64,000 nt of DNA from Pseudomonas sp. PD9R (GCF_019200975.1 NZ_JAHTMR010000013.1:150503-214502), one strand, 5' to 3'; positions 1-8,577 are shown, numbered from the stretch's first letter. Notes: generated by a model from the letters alone, not told the origin. Made by a program: numbers and translations.

Positions 1-1
1 A

Positions 2-214
2 AAGCGCAGCAAGAAAGGCGAATTCGCTGGTGGACCGACGACGTTCAAGATCGAGGGCGTTTTCCAGCTGCTGGAGAATTGCGAGGTGACGCTGCTGTCG
101 CCGCAGACGATCAATGCGCAGAGCAAGAAACACAATTTCGAGCTGCCGGGGACGCTGAACAAGTATCAGCATGAGGCTTATAAGGCGGCTTGTTCGGCGT
201 TGGTGAAGAAGTAA
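2..214 (+). CDS. 3' end of an unidentified protein (partial)
   Basis: An open frame enters from the left edge and ends at TAA 212-214, giving about 70 C-terminal residues. The stretch is lysine-rich and ends in two lysines. It contains a possible beta-rich segment (TFKIEGVFQLLENCEVTLL). I do not recognise the family. G/C-ending codons predominate, as in the neighbouring genes, which supports real coding sequence. It is followed by a REP pair and then by cdhR on the opposite strand, so the two genes converge. Start and full length lie outside the window. Confidence 0.6.
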   Translation, partial: KRSKKGEFAGGPTTFKIEGVFQLLENCEVTLLSPQTINAQSKKHNFELPGTLNKYQHEAYKAACSALVKK

Positions 215-227
215 TACCGCCAAGACC

Positions 228-300
228 AAAAGATCGCAGCCTTCGGCAGCTCCTAAAGAGGACCATATGTAGGAGCTGCCGAAGGCTGCGATCTTTTGAT
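228..300. repeat. REP inverted pair
   Basis: Two REP-type palindromes (core GATCGCAGCCTTCGGCAGC and its complement) face each other in the convergent gap between the first gene and cdhR. They can fold into one long hairpin and may serve as a bidirectional transcription or mRNA end. Confidence 0.85.
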
Positions 301-301
301 T

Positions 302-1246
302 TTATGCCTTAGCAGTACGTCGATCTTCTCTCGGGCACCGCTCGTACTTCGCCCGGTAGCTGCGGGTGAAATACGAAGGCGATTCAAACCCGCAGGCAAT
401 GCTCACTTCCAGCACGCTCATGTCGGTCTGACGCAACAACTGCCGCGCCTTCTCCAGCCTCAATCGCAGGTAGAAGTTGCTCGGTGTGTCATTCAAGTGC
501 AGGCGAAACAGCCGTTCGAGCTGACGCCGGGTGACTTTGATCGATTCCGCCAACTCCAGCGTGCTGAGCGGCGGTTCGCTGTGCTGCTCCATCTCGCCAA
601 TCACATGCACCAGCTTCTTGTTGCTGATGCCGTAGCGCGTGGCGACTTCCATGCGTTGGTGGTCTTTTCGGGGGCGGATGCGCCCGAGTACAAATTGTTC
701 GCTGACCTGAATCGCCAGTTCCGGACCATGGGCCTGGGCGATCAGATCCAGCATTAAATCGATTGAGGCCGTGCCGCCCGCTGAGGTGATGCGCCGACGG
801 TCGATCTCGAACAGCTCCTGAGTGACGCTCAGCTGTGGATAAGACTCCTTGAAAGCGTCGATGGCTTCCCAGTGCAAGGTCAGGCGATGGCCGTCGAGCA
901 AACCCGCTTCGGCGAGAATAAAGCTGCCGGTGTCGATGGCGCCGAGGGTCACGCCTTCGTTGTCCAGCCGTCGCAGCCAGTGCTCCAGCGCCGGCGTGGC
1001 GAACTTAAGGGGTTCGAAGCCGGCGACTATCAATAAGGTCGCGCCTTTTTTCAGCGGTTCCAGTGCGGCGTCGGCGTTGACCGACATGCCGTTACTGGCC
1101 AATACCGCGCCGCCATCGGCGCTCAGCACATGCCAGCGATACAGCTCGCCGCGAAAGCGATTGGCGACCCGCAACGGCTCGATGGCCGAGATAAATCCGA
1201 TGGCCGAGAAACCCGGCATCAACAAGAAATAAAAATCCTGGGACAT
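302..1246 (-). CDS. cdhR: CdhR, carnitine-responsive GlxA/AraC-type activator
   Basis: A 314-residue regulator of the GATase1-like/AraC group. The N-terminal half is a DJ-1/PfpI-type sensing domain (about 1-190). The C-terminal half is an AraC helix-turn-helix pair (about 210-310, with TRRQLERLFRLHL and a second helix set at ACGFESPSYFTRSYR). I chose ATG 1246 because MSQDFYFLLMPGF is the usual beginning of this family; a longer in-frame extension to 1345 has no family support. The gene diverges from caiX-cdhCAB, the arrangement known for CdhR of P. aeruginosa, which activates carnitine catabolism. Assignment rests on motifs plus synteny; another GlxA paralogue is less likely. Confidence 0.85.
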   Translation of the reverse strand: MSQDFYFLLMPGFSAIGFISAIEPLRVANRFRGELYRWHVLSADGGAVLASNGMSVNADAALEPLKKGATLLIVAGFEPLKFATPALEHWLRRLDNEGVTLGAIDTGSFILAEAGLLDGHRLTLHWEAIDAFKESYPQLSVTQELFEIDRRRITSAGGTASIDLMLDLIAQAHGPELAIQVSEQFVLGRIRPRKDHQRMEVATRYGISNKKLVHVIGEMEQHSEPPLSTLELAESIKVTRRQLERLFRLHLNDTPSNFYLRLRLEKARQLLRQTDMSVLEVSIACGFESPSYFTRSYRAKYERCPREDRRTAKA

Positions 1247-1470
1247 GGAGCGCACTCGCTTAGCAGGTAACAAGAGGCTAGGTAATGAGAGGGCGGGCAG
1301 CGTAGGGACGTTGATACGCCACTTGCAACGGGCATTCAAGAGCACAGGTCGCTGCAGTGCAAGAGCTGGTCGCCGCAGTGCGCTTTCATGGCCGCTTAGC
1401 TGCGTAACTTGGCATCACCGGCGCATCAGACACCGGAACTCACAATAACGAACTGCCGAGGAAACCTGAG

Positions 1471-2415
1471 ATGAAACGACTGATCAGCAGCTGTGTTCTT
1501 GCACTCAGCGGTACCGCTTTCCTGAGCGCCAGTGTCATGGCCGCCGAACCCGCCGCGTGCCAGAACGTGCGCATGGGTGTAGTGAACTGGACCGACGTGA
1601 TCGCCACCAGCGCCATGACCCAGGTATTGCTCGACGGCCTCGGCTACAGCACCAAACAAACCAGCGCCTCCCAGCAAATCATTTTCGCCGGTATCCGTGA
1701 CCAGCGCCTGGACATGTTCCTGGGTTACTGGAACCCGTTGATGACCCAGACCATCACCCCGTTCGTCGACGCCAACCAGGTCAAAGTCCTTGAGTCACCA
1801 AGCCTGCAAGACGCCCGCGCCACCCTCGCCGTACCGACTTACCTCGCCGACAAGGGCCTGAAAACCTTTGCCGACATCGCCAAGTTCGAGAAAGAACTGG
1901 GCGGCAAAATCTACGGCATCGAGCCTGGCTCGGGCGCCAACACCCAAATCAAGGCAATGATCGCCAAGAACCAGTTCGGCCTTGGCAAGTTCCAGCTGGT
2001 CGAGTCCAGTGAGGCCGGCATGCTCGCGGCGGTGGATCGCGCCGTGCGTCGCAACGAAGCCGTGGTGTTCTTCGGCTGGGCGCCGCACCCAATGAACGTC
2101 AACGTGAAGATGACCTACCTGACAGGCAGCGACGACGCCCTCGGCCCGAACGAAGGCAAAGCCACCGTCTGGACCGTCACCGCGCCGAAATACGCCGATC
2201 AGTGCCCGAACGTGGGTCGTCTGCTCAGCAACCTGAAATTCACCGCCGAAGACGAGAGCCGGATGATGCAGCCGTTGCTGGATCACAAAGACGCCTTCGA
2301 ATCTGCCAAGCAATGGCTGAAAGATCACCCGCAAGACAAGCAACGCTGGCTTGAAGGCGTGACCACCTTCGACGGCAAACCGGCTGCTGCCAACCTGCAA
2401 CTGACCAGCAAGTAA
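1471..2415 (+). CDS. caiX: CaiX, periplasmic carnitine-binding protein of an ABC importer
   Basis: A 314-residue OpuAC/ProX-type binding protein with a clear signal peptide (KR followed by a hydrophobic core, cleavage near VMAAEPA). Conserved blocks include NWTDVIATSAMTQVLLDGLGY, the aromatic-box segment FLGYWNP and GIEPGSGAN. It is the first gene of the carnitine operon and is preceded by a GAGGAAA ribosome site. No permease or ATPase follows. In P. aeruginosa CaiX is known to deliver carnitine to the shared ChoWV permease, which here lies at 11501-13521. ChoX at 10487 is a clear paralogue with many identical blocks. Confidence 0.88.
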   Translation: MKRLISSCVLALSGTAFLSASVMAAEPAACQNVRMGVVNWTDVIATSAMTQVLLDGLGYSTKQTSASQQIIFAGIRDQRLDMFLGYWNPLMTQTITPFVDANQVKVLESPSLQDARATLAVPTYLADKGLKTFADIAKFEKELGGKIYGIEPGSGANTQIKAMIAKNQFGLGKFQLVESSEAGMLAAVDRAVRRNEAVVFFGWAPHPMNVNVKMTYLTGSDDALGPNEGKATVWTVTAPKYADQCPNVGRLLSNLKFTAEDESRMMQPLLDHKDAFESAKQWLKDHPQDKQRWLEGVTTFDGKPAAANLQLTSK

Positions 2416-2513
2416 ACCTGCAAAGAACCACCGATTCGCAGCCCGCCCGGGCTGCGGACGGGATCGTTACGCCCGGACATACCTAAAAAATCTCGCCTGT
2501 AAGGAACCGCCAA

Positions 2514-3401
2514 ATGAACCACGACGTCATCATCACCTGCGCACTCACCGGTGCTGGCGACACGACCGCCAGAAGCCCACACGTGCCGGTCACCCCGAAA
2601 CAAATCGCAGCTGCTGCCGTGGAAGCCGCGAAGGCCGGTGCCACCGTGGTTCACTGCCACGTTCGCGACCCGCAAACCGGCAAGTTCAGCCGCGACGTGG
2701 CGCTGTACCGTGAGGTGATGGAGCGTATCCGTGAGGCCGACGTCGACATCATCGTCAACCTTACTGCCGGTATGGGCGGCGATCTGGAAATCGGCGCTGG
2801 CGAGAATCCGATGGAATTCGGCCCGAACACTGACTTGGTTGGCCCGCTGACTCGTCTGGCCCACGTTGAAGAATTGCTGCCGGAAATCTGCACCCTCGAT
2901 TGCGGCACCCTGAACTTCGGCGACGGCGACACCATTTACGTATCCACCCCAGCCCAGCTGCGCGCTGGTGCCAAACGCATTCAAGAGCTGGGCGTGAAAG
3001 CCGAGCTGGAAATTTTCGACACCGGTCACCTGTGGTTCGCCAAGCAGATGATCAAGGAAGGCCTGCTCGACAACCCGCTGTTCCAGCTCTGCCTGGGCAT
3101 CCCATGGGGCGCGCCGGCTGACACCACCACCATGAAAGCCATGGTCGACAACCTGCCGGCCGATGCGGTCTGGGCTGGTTTCGGCATCGGTCGCATGCAA
3201 ATGCCGATGGCCGCACAAGCGGTCCTGCTCGGCGGCAACGTTCGCGTCGGCCTGGAAGACAACCTGTGGCTGGACAAAGGCGTACTGGCGACCAACGGCC
3301 AACTGGTCGAACGCGCCGGCGAAATTCTCAGCCGCCTCGGTGCCCGTGTCCTGACCCCGGCTGAAGGCCGCAAGAAAATGGGCCTGACCAAGCGCGGCTG
3401 A
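2514..3401 (+). CDS. cdhC: CdhC, 3-dehydrocarnitine cleavage enzyme (BKACE family)
   Basis: A 295-residue beta-keto acid cleavage enzyme. It begins MNHDVIITCALTGAGDTT and carries the family zinc-site segment HCHVRDPQTGKFSRD near residues 48-62. CdhC transfers part of 3-dehydrocarnitine to acetyl-CoA, giving glycine-betainyl-CoA and acetoacetate. The ribosome site AAGGAA lies just ahead of ATG 2514. It sits between the binding protein and carnitine dehydrogenase, as in other pseudomonads. The protein is full length with no anomalies. Confidence 0.9.
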   Translation: MNHDVIITCALTGAGDTTARSPHVPVTPKQIAAAAVEAAKAGATVVHCHVRDPQTGKFSRDVALYREVMERIREADVDIIVNLTAGMGGDLEIGAGENPMEFGPNTDLVGPLTRLAHVEELLPEICTLDCGTLNFGDGDTIYVSTPAQLRAGAKRIQELGVKAELEIFDTGHLWFAKQMIKEGLLDNPLFQLCLGIPWGAPADTTTMKAMVDNLPADAVWAGFGIGRMQMPMAAQAVLLGGNVRVGLEDNLWLDKGVLATNGQLVERAGEILSRLGARVLTPAEGRKKMGLTKRG

Positions 3402-3456
3402 CCCGAACACAAACCTCGTGGGCCGGGCCAAACCCCACTGACCCCAAACACAAAAC

Positions 3457-3543
3457 CTGTAGGAGCTGCCACAGGCTGCGATCTTTTGATGTTGCTCTTA
3501 AAAACAAGATCAAAAGATCGCAGCCTGCGGCAGCTCCTACAGG
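3457..3543. repeat. REP inverted pair inside the carnitine operon
   Basis: Two facing REP palindromes lie between cdhC and cdhA, inside a co-directional operon. They could stabilise or attenuate segments of the polycistronic mRNA. Confidence 0.85.
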
Positions 3544-3565
3544 GTTCACTCTTCAGGAAGTTGAT

Positions 3566-4531
3566 ATGACCTTTATCACAGAAATCAAAACCTTCGCGGC
3601 GTTGGGCAGCGGTGTGATCGGCAGCGGCTGGGTGTCCCGTGCCCTCGCCCACGGCCTCGATGTGGTGGCCTGGGACCCGGCGCCCGGTGCCGAAGCGGCC
3701 CTGCGCAAACGCGTCGCCAATGCCTGGGGCGCGTTGGAGAAACAAGGTTTGGCACCGGGTGCTTCGCAAGACCGTTTGCGCTTTGTCGCGACCATCGAAG
3801 AATGCGTTCGCGATGCGGACTTCATTCAGGAAAGCGCCCCTGAGCGCCTTGAGCTGAAACTGGAACTGCACAGCAAAATCAGTGCTGCGGCGAAGCCCAA
3901 TGCCCTGATCGGTTCCAGCACCTCCGGCCTGTTGCCGAGCGAGTTCTACGAGAGCGCCACGCACCCGGAACGTTGCGTGGTCGGTCACCCGTTCAACCCG
4001 GTTTATCTGCTGCCCTTGGTGGAAGTGGTCGGTGGCAAAAACACCGCGCCTGAAGCCGTACAAGCGGCGATGAAAGTCTATGAATCCCTCGGCATGCGCC
4101 CGCTGCATGTACGCAAGGAAGTCCCGGGGTTCATCGCCGACCGTTTGCTCGAAGCACTGTGGCGCGAAGCGCTGCACCTGGTTAACGATGGCGTGGCGAC
4201 TACCGGCGAAATCGATGACGCGATCCGTTTTGGTGCCGGTCTGCGCTGGTCGTTCATGGGCACCTTCCTCACCTACACCCTGGCTGGCGGCGATGCGGGA
4301 ATGCGTCACTTCATGGCGCAGTTCGGCCCGGCGTTGCAGTTGCCGTGGACCTATCTGCCAGCCCCGGAACTCACTGACAAATTGATCGACGATGTGGTGG
4401 ATGGCACCAGCGATCAACTGGGCAAACACAGTATTTCGGCGCTGGAGCGCTATCGTGATGACTGCCTGCTGGCGGTGTTGGAGGCGGTGAAGACCACCAA
4501 AGAGAAGCATGGAATGGCATTCGCCGACTAA
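3566..4531 (+). CDS. cdhA: CdhA, L-carnitine 3-dehydrogenase
   Basis: A 321-residue NAD-dependent enzyme of the 3-hydroxyacyl-CoA dehydrogenase fold. The Rossmann motif is GSGVIGSGWVSRAL (about 14-27), followed by the acidic residue of the NAD site (VVAWDP). The catalytic region includes ESAPERLELK and VVGHPFNPVYLLPLVEVVGG, with the family His-Pro and later Asn residues. It oxidises L-carnitine to 3-dehydrocarnitine, the CdhC substrate. An AGGAAG ribosome site precedes ATG 3566. A REP pair on each side separates it from cdhC and cdhB. Confidence 0.92.
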   Translation: MTFITEIKTFAALGSGVIGSGWVSRALAHGLDVVAWDPAPGAEAALRKRVANAWGALEKQGLAPGASQDRLRFVATIEECVRDADFIQESAPERLELKLELHSKISAAAKPNALIGSSTSGLLPSEFYESATHPERCVVGHPFNPVYLLPLVEVVGGKNTAPEAVQAAMKVYESLGMRPLHVRKEVPGFIADRLLEALWREALHLVNDGVATTGEIDDAIRFGAGLRWSFMGTFLTYTLAGGDAGMRHFMAQFGPALQLPWTYLPAPELTDKLIDDVVDGTSDQLGKHSISALERYRDDCLLAVLEAVKTTKEKHGMAFAD

Positions 4532-4544
4532 TCACCGCTAACCC

Positions 4545-4640
4545 CTGTAGGAGCGAGGCTTGCCCGCGAAGAGGCCGGTACATCCGACTAATTTTCTGCG
4601 GCCGACACATCCCCTTCGCGGGCAAGCCTCGCTCCTGCAG
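4545..4640. repeat. REP inverted pair, GAGGCTTGCCCGCGAAG subtype
   Basis: Two facing copies of a second REP subtype (GAGCGAGGCTTGCCCGCGAA and its complement) flank a roughly 45-base spacer between cdhA and cdhB. Confidence 0.85.
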
Positions 4641-4667
4641 ACCTCAACCATTTTCGGATGTGACGAC

Positions 4668-5144
4668 ATGCCCGCCCTCACCACCTACCAAACTAGGATC
4701 ATCCCCGACTGGGTCGACTACAACGGCCACTTGCGCGATGCCTTCTACCTGCTCATTTTCAGCTACGCCACCGACGCGCTGATGGATCGTCTGGGCATGG
4801 ACAGCAACAACCGCGAAGCCAGCGGCAACTCGCTGTTCACCCTGGAACTGCATCTGAACTACCTGCACGAAGTGAAGCTCGACGCCGACGTCGAAGTTCA
4901 TACCCGGATCATTGCGCACGACAGCAAACGCCTGCACCTTTACCACAGCCTGCATTGGGTCGGTGATGACAAGGAACTGGCGGGCAACGAGCAAATGCTG
5001 CTGCACGTCGACCTTGCCGGGCCGCGCTCCGCGCCTTTCAGCGAAGTGACACTGGGCAAACTGCACGCCATCGTCGCCGAACAAGTCGACCTGCCTGTCC
5101 CCGAGTACATTGGCCGAGTGATCGCATTACCCCCAAAAAAATAA
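4668..5144 (+). CDS. cdhB: CdhB, betainyl-CoA thioesterase (hotdog fold)
   Basis: A 158-residue thioesterase of the 4-hydroxybenzoyl-CoA thioesterase-like hotdog family. The N-terminal PDWVDYNGHLRDAFYLLIF block carries the usual Asp/Asn-Gly-His active-site environment. It releases glycine betaine from betainyl-CoA after CdhC, completing conversion of carnitine to betaine. ATG 4668 is preferred because upstream in-frame codons run through the REP element. The Shine-Dalgarno is weak, which may lower expression relative to cdhA. It ends 13 bases before the next gene, so the two are probably co-transcribed. Confidence 0.85.
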   Translation: MPALTTYQTRIIPDWVDYNGHLRDAFYLLIFSYATDALMDRLGMDSNNREASGNSLFTLELHLNYLHEVKLDADVEVHTRIIAHDSKRLHLYHSLHWVGDDKELAGNEQMLLHVDLAGPRSAPFSEVTLGKLHAIVAEQVDLPVPEYIGRVIALPPKK

Positions 5145-5157
5145 CAAGGAGATCGCC

Positions 5158-6321
5158 ATGAACACCGCTGCTGCATTTGCCGACTTCCGTTCTTATCCGT
5201 TGATCAGTGCGCTGACGGGCGTGCAGGCCATGGCGGATCGTGTGCTGGTGAAGTGGGCCGACGATCGCGTCAGCCCTTTTCATCATCAATGGCTGCGGGA
5301 CAACTGCCCGTGCCCGCAATGCGTCTACACCGTAACCCGCGAACAGGTGCTGGAAATCGTCGACGTCCCGCAAAACCTGTTACCCGCCGAAACCAGTGTC
5401 GATGCGCAAGGTTGCCTGTGCGTCCAATGGCAGGACGGCCACCTCAGTCGCTTCGATCCCGGCTGGTTGCGCGCCCACGCCTATGACGATGAATCCCGTG
5501 CCGAGCGCCAGGCAGGCAAACCCAAAGCCAGGCTCTGGCACAGTGATCTGCCATTGCCGGTGTTCGAGTATCAAACGCTGATGCACGACAACGACGCCTT
5601 GTTGCAGTGGCTGCTGGCGGTACGTGATATCGGCCTGACGCAAGTACGAGGCGTACCCACCGAACCCGGCTCGTTGAAATTGATCGCTCAGCGAATTTCC
5701 TTCATCCGTGAAAGCAATTTCGGCGTGCTGTTCAACGTGCAATCCAAGGCTGATGCCGACAGCAACGCCTACACCGCTTTCAACCTGCCACTGCACAGCG
5801 ACTTGCCGACTCGCGAGTTGCAACCCGGGCTGCAATTTCTGCATTGCCTGGTCAATGATGCCGAGGGTGGCGAAAGCATTTTTGTGGATGGCTTTGCCAT
5901 CGCCGATGCCTTGCGCCGGGAAGATCCGGAGTCGTTCAAAAGCCTCTGCGAAATCCCCGTGGAGTTCCGCAACAAGGACCGCCATAGCGACTATCGCTGC
6001 CTTGCGCCGATCATCGCTTTGAACGCTTTGGGGCAGGTCTCGGAAATCCGCATGGCGAACTTTCTGCGTGGACCGTTCGATGCATCGGTGGAGCAGATGC
6101 CCAAGCTGTATCGTGCTTATCGGCGCTTTATTGCGATGACGCGCGAGCCTCGATTCAGGCTGATGCAACGGCTCAATCCCGGTGAGTTGTGGTGCTTCGA
6201 CAACCGCCGCACCCTGCACGCGCGTAACGCGTTCGATCCCGCCACCGGGGCCCGCCATTTCCAGGGTTGCTATGTCGATCGGGATGAGTTGTTGTCGCGC
6301 ATTCTCGTGTTGCAACGCTAG
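5158..6321 (+). CDS. Gamma-butyrobetaine hydroxylase (2-oxoglutarate/Fe(II) dioxygenase)
   Basis: A 387-residue protein matching the BBOX1/GBBH family. The N-terminal zinc domain has Cys50, Cys52 and Cys55 in WLRDNCPCPQC, and His107 in WLRAHAYDD. The TauD-like catalytic domain has His213-Ser-Asp215 (PLHSDLP) and the distal His354 (DNRRTLHARNAF). It hydroxylates gamma-butyrobetaine to L-carnitine. An AAGGAG site precedes ATG 5158. Placed directly behind cdhB, it would let the organism feed gamma-butyrobetaine into the carnitine operon. All expected metal ligands are visible. Confidence 0.88.
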   Translation: MNTAAAFADFRSYPLISALTGVQAMADRVLVKWADDRVSPFHHQWLRDNCPCPQCVYTVTREQVLEIVDVPQNLLPAETSVDAQGCLCVQWQDGHLSRFDPGWLRAHAYDDESRAERQAGKPKARLWHSDLPLPVFEYQTLMHDNDALLQWLLAVRDIGLTQVRGVPTEPGSLKLIAQRISFIRESNFGVLFNVQSKADADSNAYTAFNLPLHSDLPTRELQPGLQFLHCLVNDAEGGESIFVDGFAIADALRREDPESFKSLCEIPVEFRNKDRHSDYRCLAPIIALNALGQVSEIRMANFLRGPFDASVEQMPKLYRAYRRFIAMTREPRFRLMQRLNPGELWCFDNRRTLHARNAFDPATGARHFQGCYVDRDELLSRILVLQR

Positions 6322-6330
6322 ACCATTAAT

Positions 6331-6407
6331 AAAAGATCGCAGCCTTCGGCAGCGCCTACAGGTGTACACATAACCCTGCAGGAACTGCCGAAGGCTGCGA
6401 TCTTTTG
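6331..6407. repeat. REP inverted pair
   Basis: Two facing REP palindromes just after the hydroxylase stop codon, a plausible 3' end of the carnitine operon transcript. The rest of the gap up to 6671 holds no gene; it contains one possible regulatory repeat at 6578-6601. Confidence 0.8.
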
Positions 6408-6577
6408 CTTTCAAAGGGGCAAAAAAAACCCCGATCAAGCCGTGACAGGATCGGAGCTGAGGAGGGTACTGTTGAGGAGCTGCCGTGCGAGGGTGACCAA
6501 ACCTTCGTGAAGCGAGCTGAGGCCAGTGTGCCCACTCCCCTTGCGGGCAAGTTAGCCGAAAACGACCTGTTCATAGT

Positions 6578-6601
6578 CATTGCGGCCATTGCGACAAATC
6601 G
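6578..6601. promoter_or_regulatory. Possible activator site: tandem 9-mers and a GCGACAAATCG block
   Basis: CATTGCGGC and CATTGCGAC are adjacent direct repeats (6578-6595). The sequence continues into GCGACAAATCG (6591-6601), which on the other strand reads TGTCGC. TGTCGC is the known half-site of ArgR, a GlxA/AraC paralogue of GbdR and CdhR. The same 11-mer occurs in the other orientation upstream of betI (within 15907-15921). That it binds GbdR or CdhR is inference only. Confidence 0.3.
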
Positions 6602-6671
6602 CCCTTGCCGACACCCCGCACCCCTACCAGAATCGAGCCACGACACCGTTCCCAGAAGAAGGATTTGCGTC

Positions 6672-6938
6672 ATGATGCACGCCGATTTGATTGATCAGGA
6701 AGACCTGTTGGGCCAGCTCAAGTCATTGGGTTTTCAAGTTCCGAGCGGCGCCACGGCCGAGCAAGCTTGCGAGTGTGCGGTGCGAGGCTTGAACGATGAG
6801 CGGGCGATAGTGCTGCGTACCATGGTCAAGCAGATGTACACCAGCAGCGCGACCATCCTGCCGGCCGTGCGCCAGGCGATCGACAAGCAATTGTTGCCGG
6901 CGTTGTCGGCATACCAGCAGAGCCACGTCGCCCGATAA
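6672..6938 (+). CDS. Small conserved-looking protein of unknown function
   Basis: An 88-residue protein that I do not recognise. It starts ATG 6672 (or ATG 6675) after an AGAAGGA site. Content is alpha-helical and acidic at the N terminus (HADLIDQEDLLGQLKSLG), with one Cys pair region (ACECAVRGL) and a helical C-terminal half. It has no signal peptide or membrane segment. It sits alone between the hydroxylase and convergent gbdR, with its own roughly 260-base upstream region after the REP pair, and so may be a separate transcription unit. Its position inside the betaine/carnitine locus hints at a role there, but nothing in the sequence states one. Confidence 0.65.
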   Translation: MMHADLIDQEDLLGQLKSLGFQVPSGATAEQACECAVRGLNDERAIVLRTMVKQMYTSSATILPAVRQAIDKQLLPALSAYQQSHVAR

Positions 6939-6940
6939 AA

Positions 6941-7014
6941 ATCAAAAGATCGCAGCCTTCGGCAGCTCCTACACCGATCCCTGTAGGAGCTGCCGAAGGC
7001 TGCGATCTTTTGAT
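6941..7014. repeat. REP inverted pair
   Basis: Two facing REP palindromes with a 16-base spacer in the convergent gap between the small protein and gbdR. Confidence 0.85.
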
Positions 7015-7025
7015 GGCGCCTCGGT

Positions 7026-8129
7026 TTAAAGCCTTACGCTAGCAAACGTCGATTCATTACGCGCCTGACTCAGCGCCGACAACGGTCCGGACAACGGCGA
7101 CAGCACCAGGGCTTGCGGCAGCGGCATCATCGCCACTTGTTGCGTGGTGTTGGAACCTACGCGTTCGTCACGTGGTGGAATGCCGAAGTATTCGCGGTAG
7201 CACTTGGAGAAGTGCGGTGTGGAAACGAAGCCACAGACCGACGCGACTTCGATGATCGACATCGGCGTTTGCTTGAGCAACTGCCGGGCGCGGATCAGGC
7301 GCAGCTTCAAGTAGTAGCGCGATGGCGAGCAATGCAGGTATTTCTGGAACAGCCGTTCGAGCTGGCGACGGGACACGGCGACATACACCGCCAGTTCGTC
7401 GAGGTCGATCGGCTCTTCAAGGTTGGCCTCCATCAGCGCAACGATTTCCTGCAACTTCGGCTGGTTGGTGCCGAGCATGTGCTTGAGTGGCACGCGCTGG
7501 TGATCCTGTTCGTTGCGGATGCGCTCGTAGACAAACATCTCGGAGATCGCGGCCGACAACTCACGACCGTGATCGCGGCTGATCAGGTGCAACATCATGT
7601 CCAGCGGCGCGGTGCCACCGGAGCTGGTGAAGCGGTTACGGTCGAGGGTGAACAAGCGAGTGCTCATGGCCACACGCGGAAACGCTTCCTGCATCGCAGC
7701 CAGGCATTCCCAGTGCACGCTGCAATCGAAACCGTCCAGCAAGCCGGCGCACGCCAGGGCCCAGCTGCCGGTGCAGACTGCGCCGAGGCGACGGGACTGA
7801 CGCGCCTGGCTTTGCAGCCATGACACGTGTTCGCGGGTAACAGTGCGTTGAATACCGATACCGCCGCAGACGATCACGGTGTCCAGGGGCGGCGCTTTGT
7901 GCATGGAGGCGTCGGGGGTGATTTGCAGACCGTCACTGGCCCAGACCTGACCGCCATCGACGGTGAGGGTGGTCCAGCGATACAGTTCGCGACCGGACAA
8001 TTGATTGGCCATACGCAGAGGCTCCACTGCGGAAGCCAGGGAAATCAGCGTGAAATTGTCCAGCAGCAAAAAGCCGATGGATTGAGGCGCACGGTTCTGG
8101 GGTTGGGCCCCGGAGTTGAACGACGTCAT
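7026..8129 (-). CDS. gbdR: GbdR, glycine betaine/dimethylglycine-responsive activator
   Basis: A 367-residue GlxA/AraC-type activator. The DJ-1/PfpI-like sensing domain covers about 18-190 and the AraC double helix-turn-helix about 215-330 (VSRRQLERLFQKYL, then VCGFVSTPHFSKCYREYF). A proline/serine-rich tail follows. In Pseudomonas GbdR senses glycine betaine and dimethylglycine and activates the demethylation genes, cho transport genes and sdaB. An AGGAG site precedes ATG 8129. Its location between the carnitine operon and sdaB/choXWV matches other pseudomonads. Confidence 0.9.
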   Translation of the reverse strand: MTSFNSGAQPQNRAPQSIGFLLLDNFTLISLASAVEPLRMANQLSGRELYRWTTLTVDGGQVWASDGLQITPDASMHKAPPLDTVIVCGGIGIQRTVTREHVSWLQSQARQSRRLGAVCTGSWALACAGLLDGFDCSVHWECLAAMQEAFPRVAMSTRLFTLDRNRFTSSGGTAPLDMMLHLISRDHGRELSAAISEMFVYERIRNEQDHQRVPLKHMLGTNQPKLQEIVALMEANLEEPIDLDELAVYVAVSRRQLERLFQKYLHCSPSRYYLKLRLIRARQLLKQTPMSIIEVASVCGFVSTPHFSKCYREYFGIPPRDERVGSNTTQQVAMMPLPQALVLSPLSGPLSALSQARNESTFASVRL

Positions 8130-8577
8130 CGCGGTATCTCCTCACACAAAGCGGGTGATGGCCTCAGGCGGAGGCTCTTGTTATTGCCATCGTTCTCGCG
8201 TGGGAGACGGGCTTTGTAATGACAGAGCAATTGCCATGCCTAAATTTGAATGCGCGTTCAATAACTCCTGAAAACGACGTCGTGGTGTGTCTAAATATGA
8301 CGCGTAGCAAGTAGGGGTTAAGAGTGCCATTAGGCGAGACAAGCGCCCTACACCAATGCGTGTGAGCAAATCGGTAGCACTTGTGGGAACGGGGCTGCGA
8401 CGAGCCGGAAAAGAGTGTCACCGCAGGCACGCGGTGACGGGTGGTCAGGGTCGTTTTTGATCCCTGACCTTGAGGTCATGATTTACCTGTTTGCGACGCG
8501 CCAAAAGGTGGCGCGTTTTGAATCGGGTGTGCACTTAGCGCGCAGTTTTGACTGGATTTACCGCTTCAAAAACCTCA
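8130..8577. other. Gene-free stretch upstream of gbdR with a stack of hairpins
   Basis: No protein-coding frame is convincing here. At its right end are three consecutive stem-loops: GTCACCGC/GCGGTGAC (8417-8438), GGTCAGGG/CCCTGACC (8443-8469) and CGCGCCA/TGGCGCG (8497-8515), the last followed by TTTT on the plus strand. The gbdR promoter must lie near the left end. Confidence 0.5.
8497..8519 (+). terminator. Possible rho-independent terminator of an unassigned plus-strand RNA
   Basis: A 7-bp stem (CGCGCCA, loop AAAGG, TGGCGCG) is followed by TTTTG on the plus strand. Neither neighbouring gene is on that strand, so if it is a terminator it ends an unannotated transcript. The short U-run keeps confidence low. 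Confidence 0.35.
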
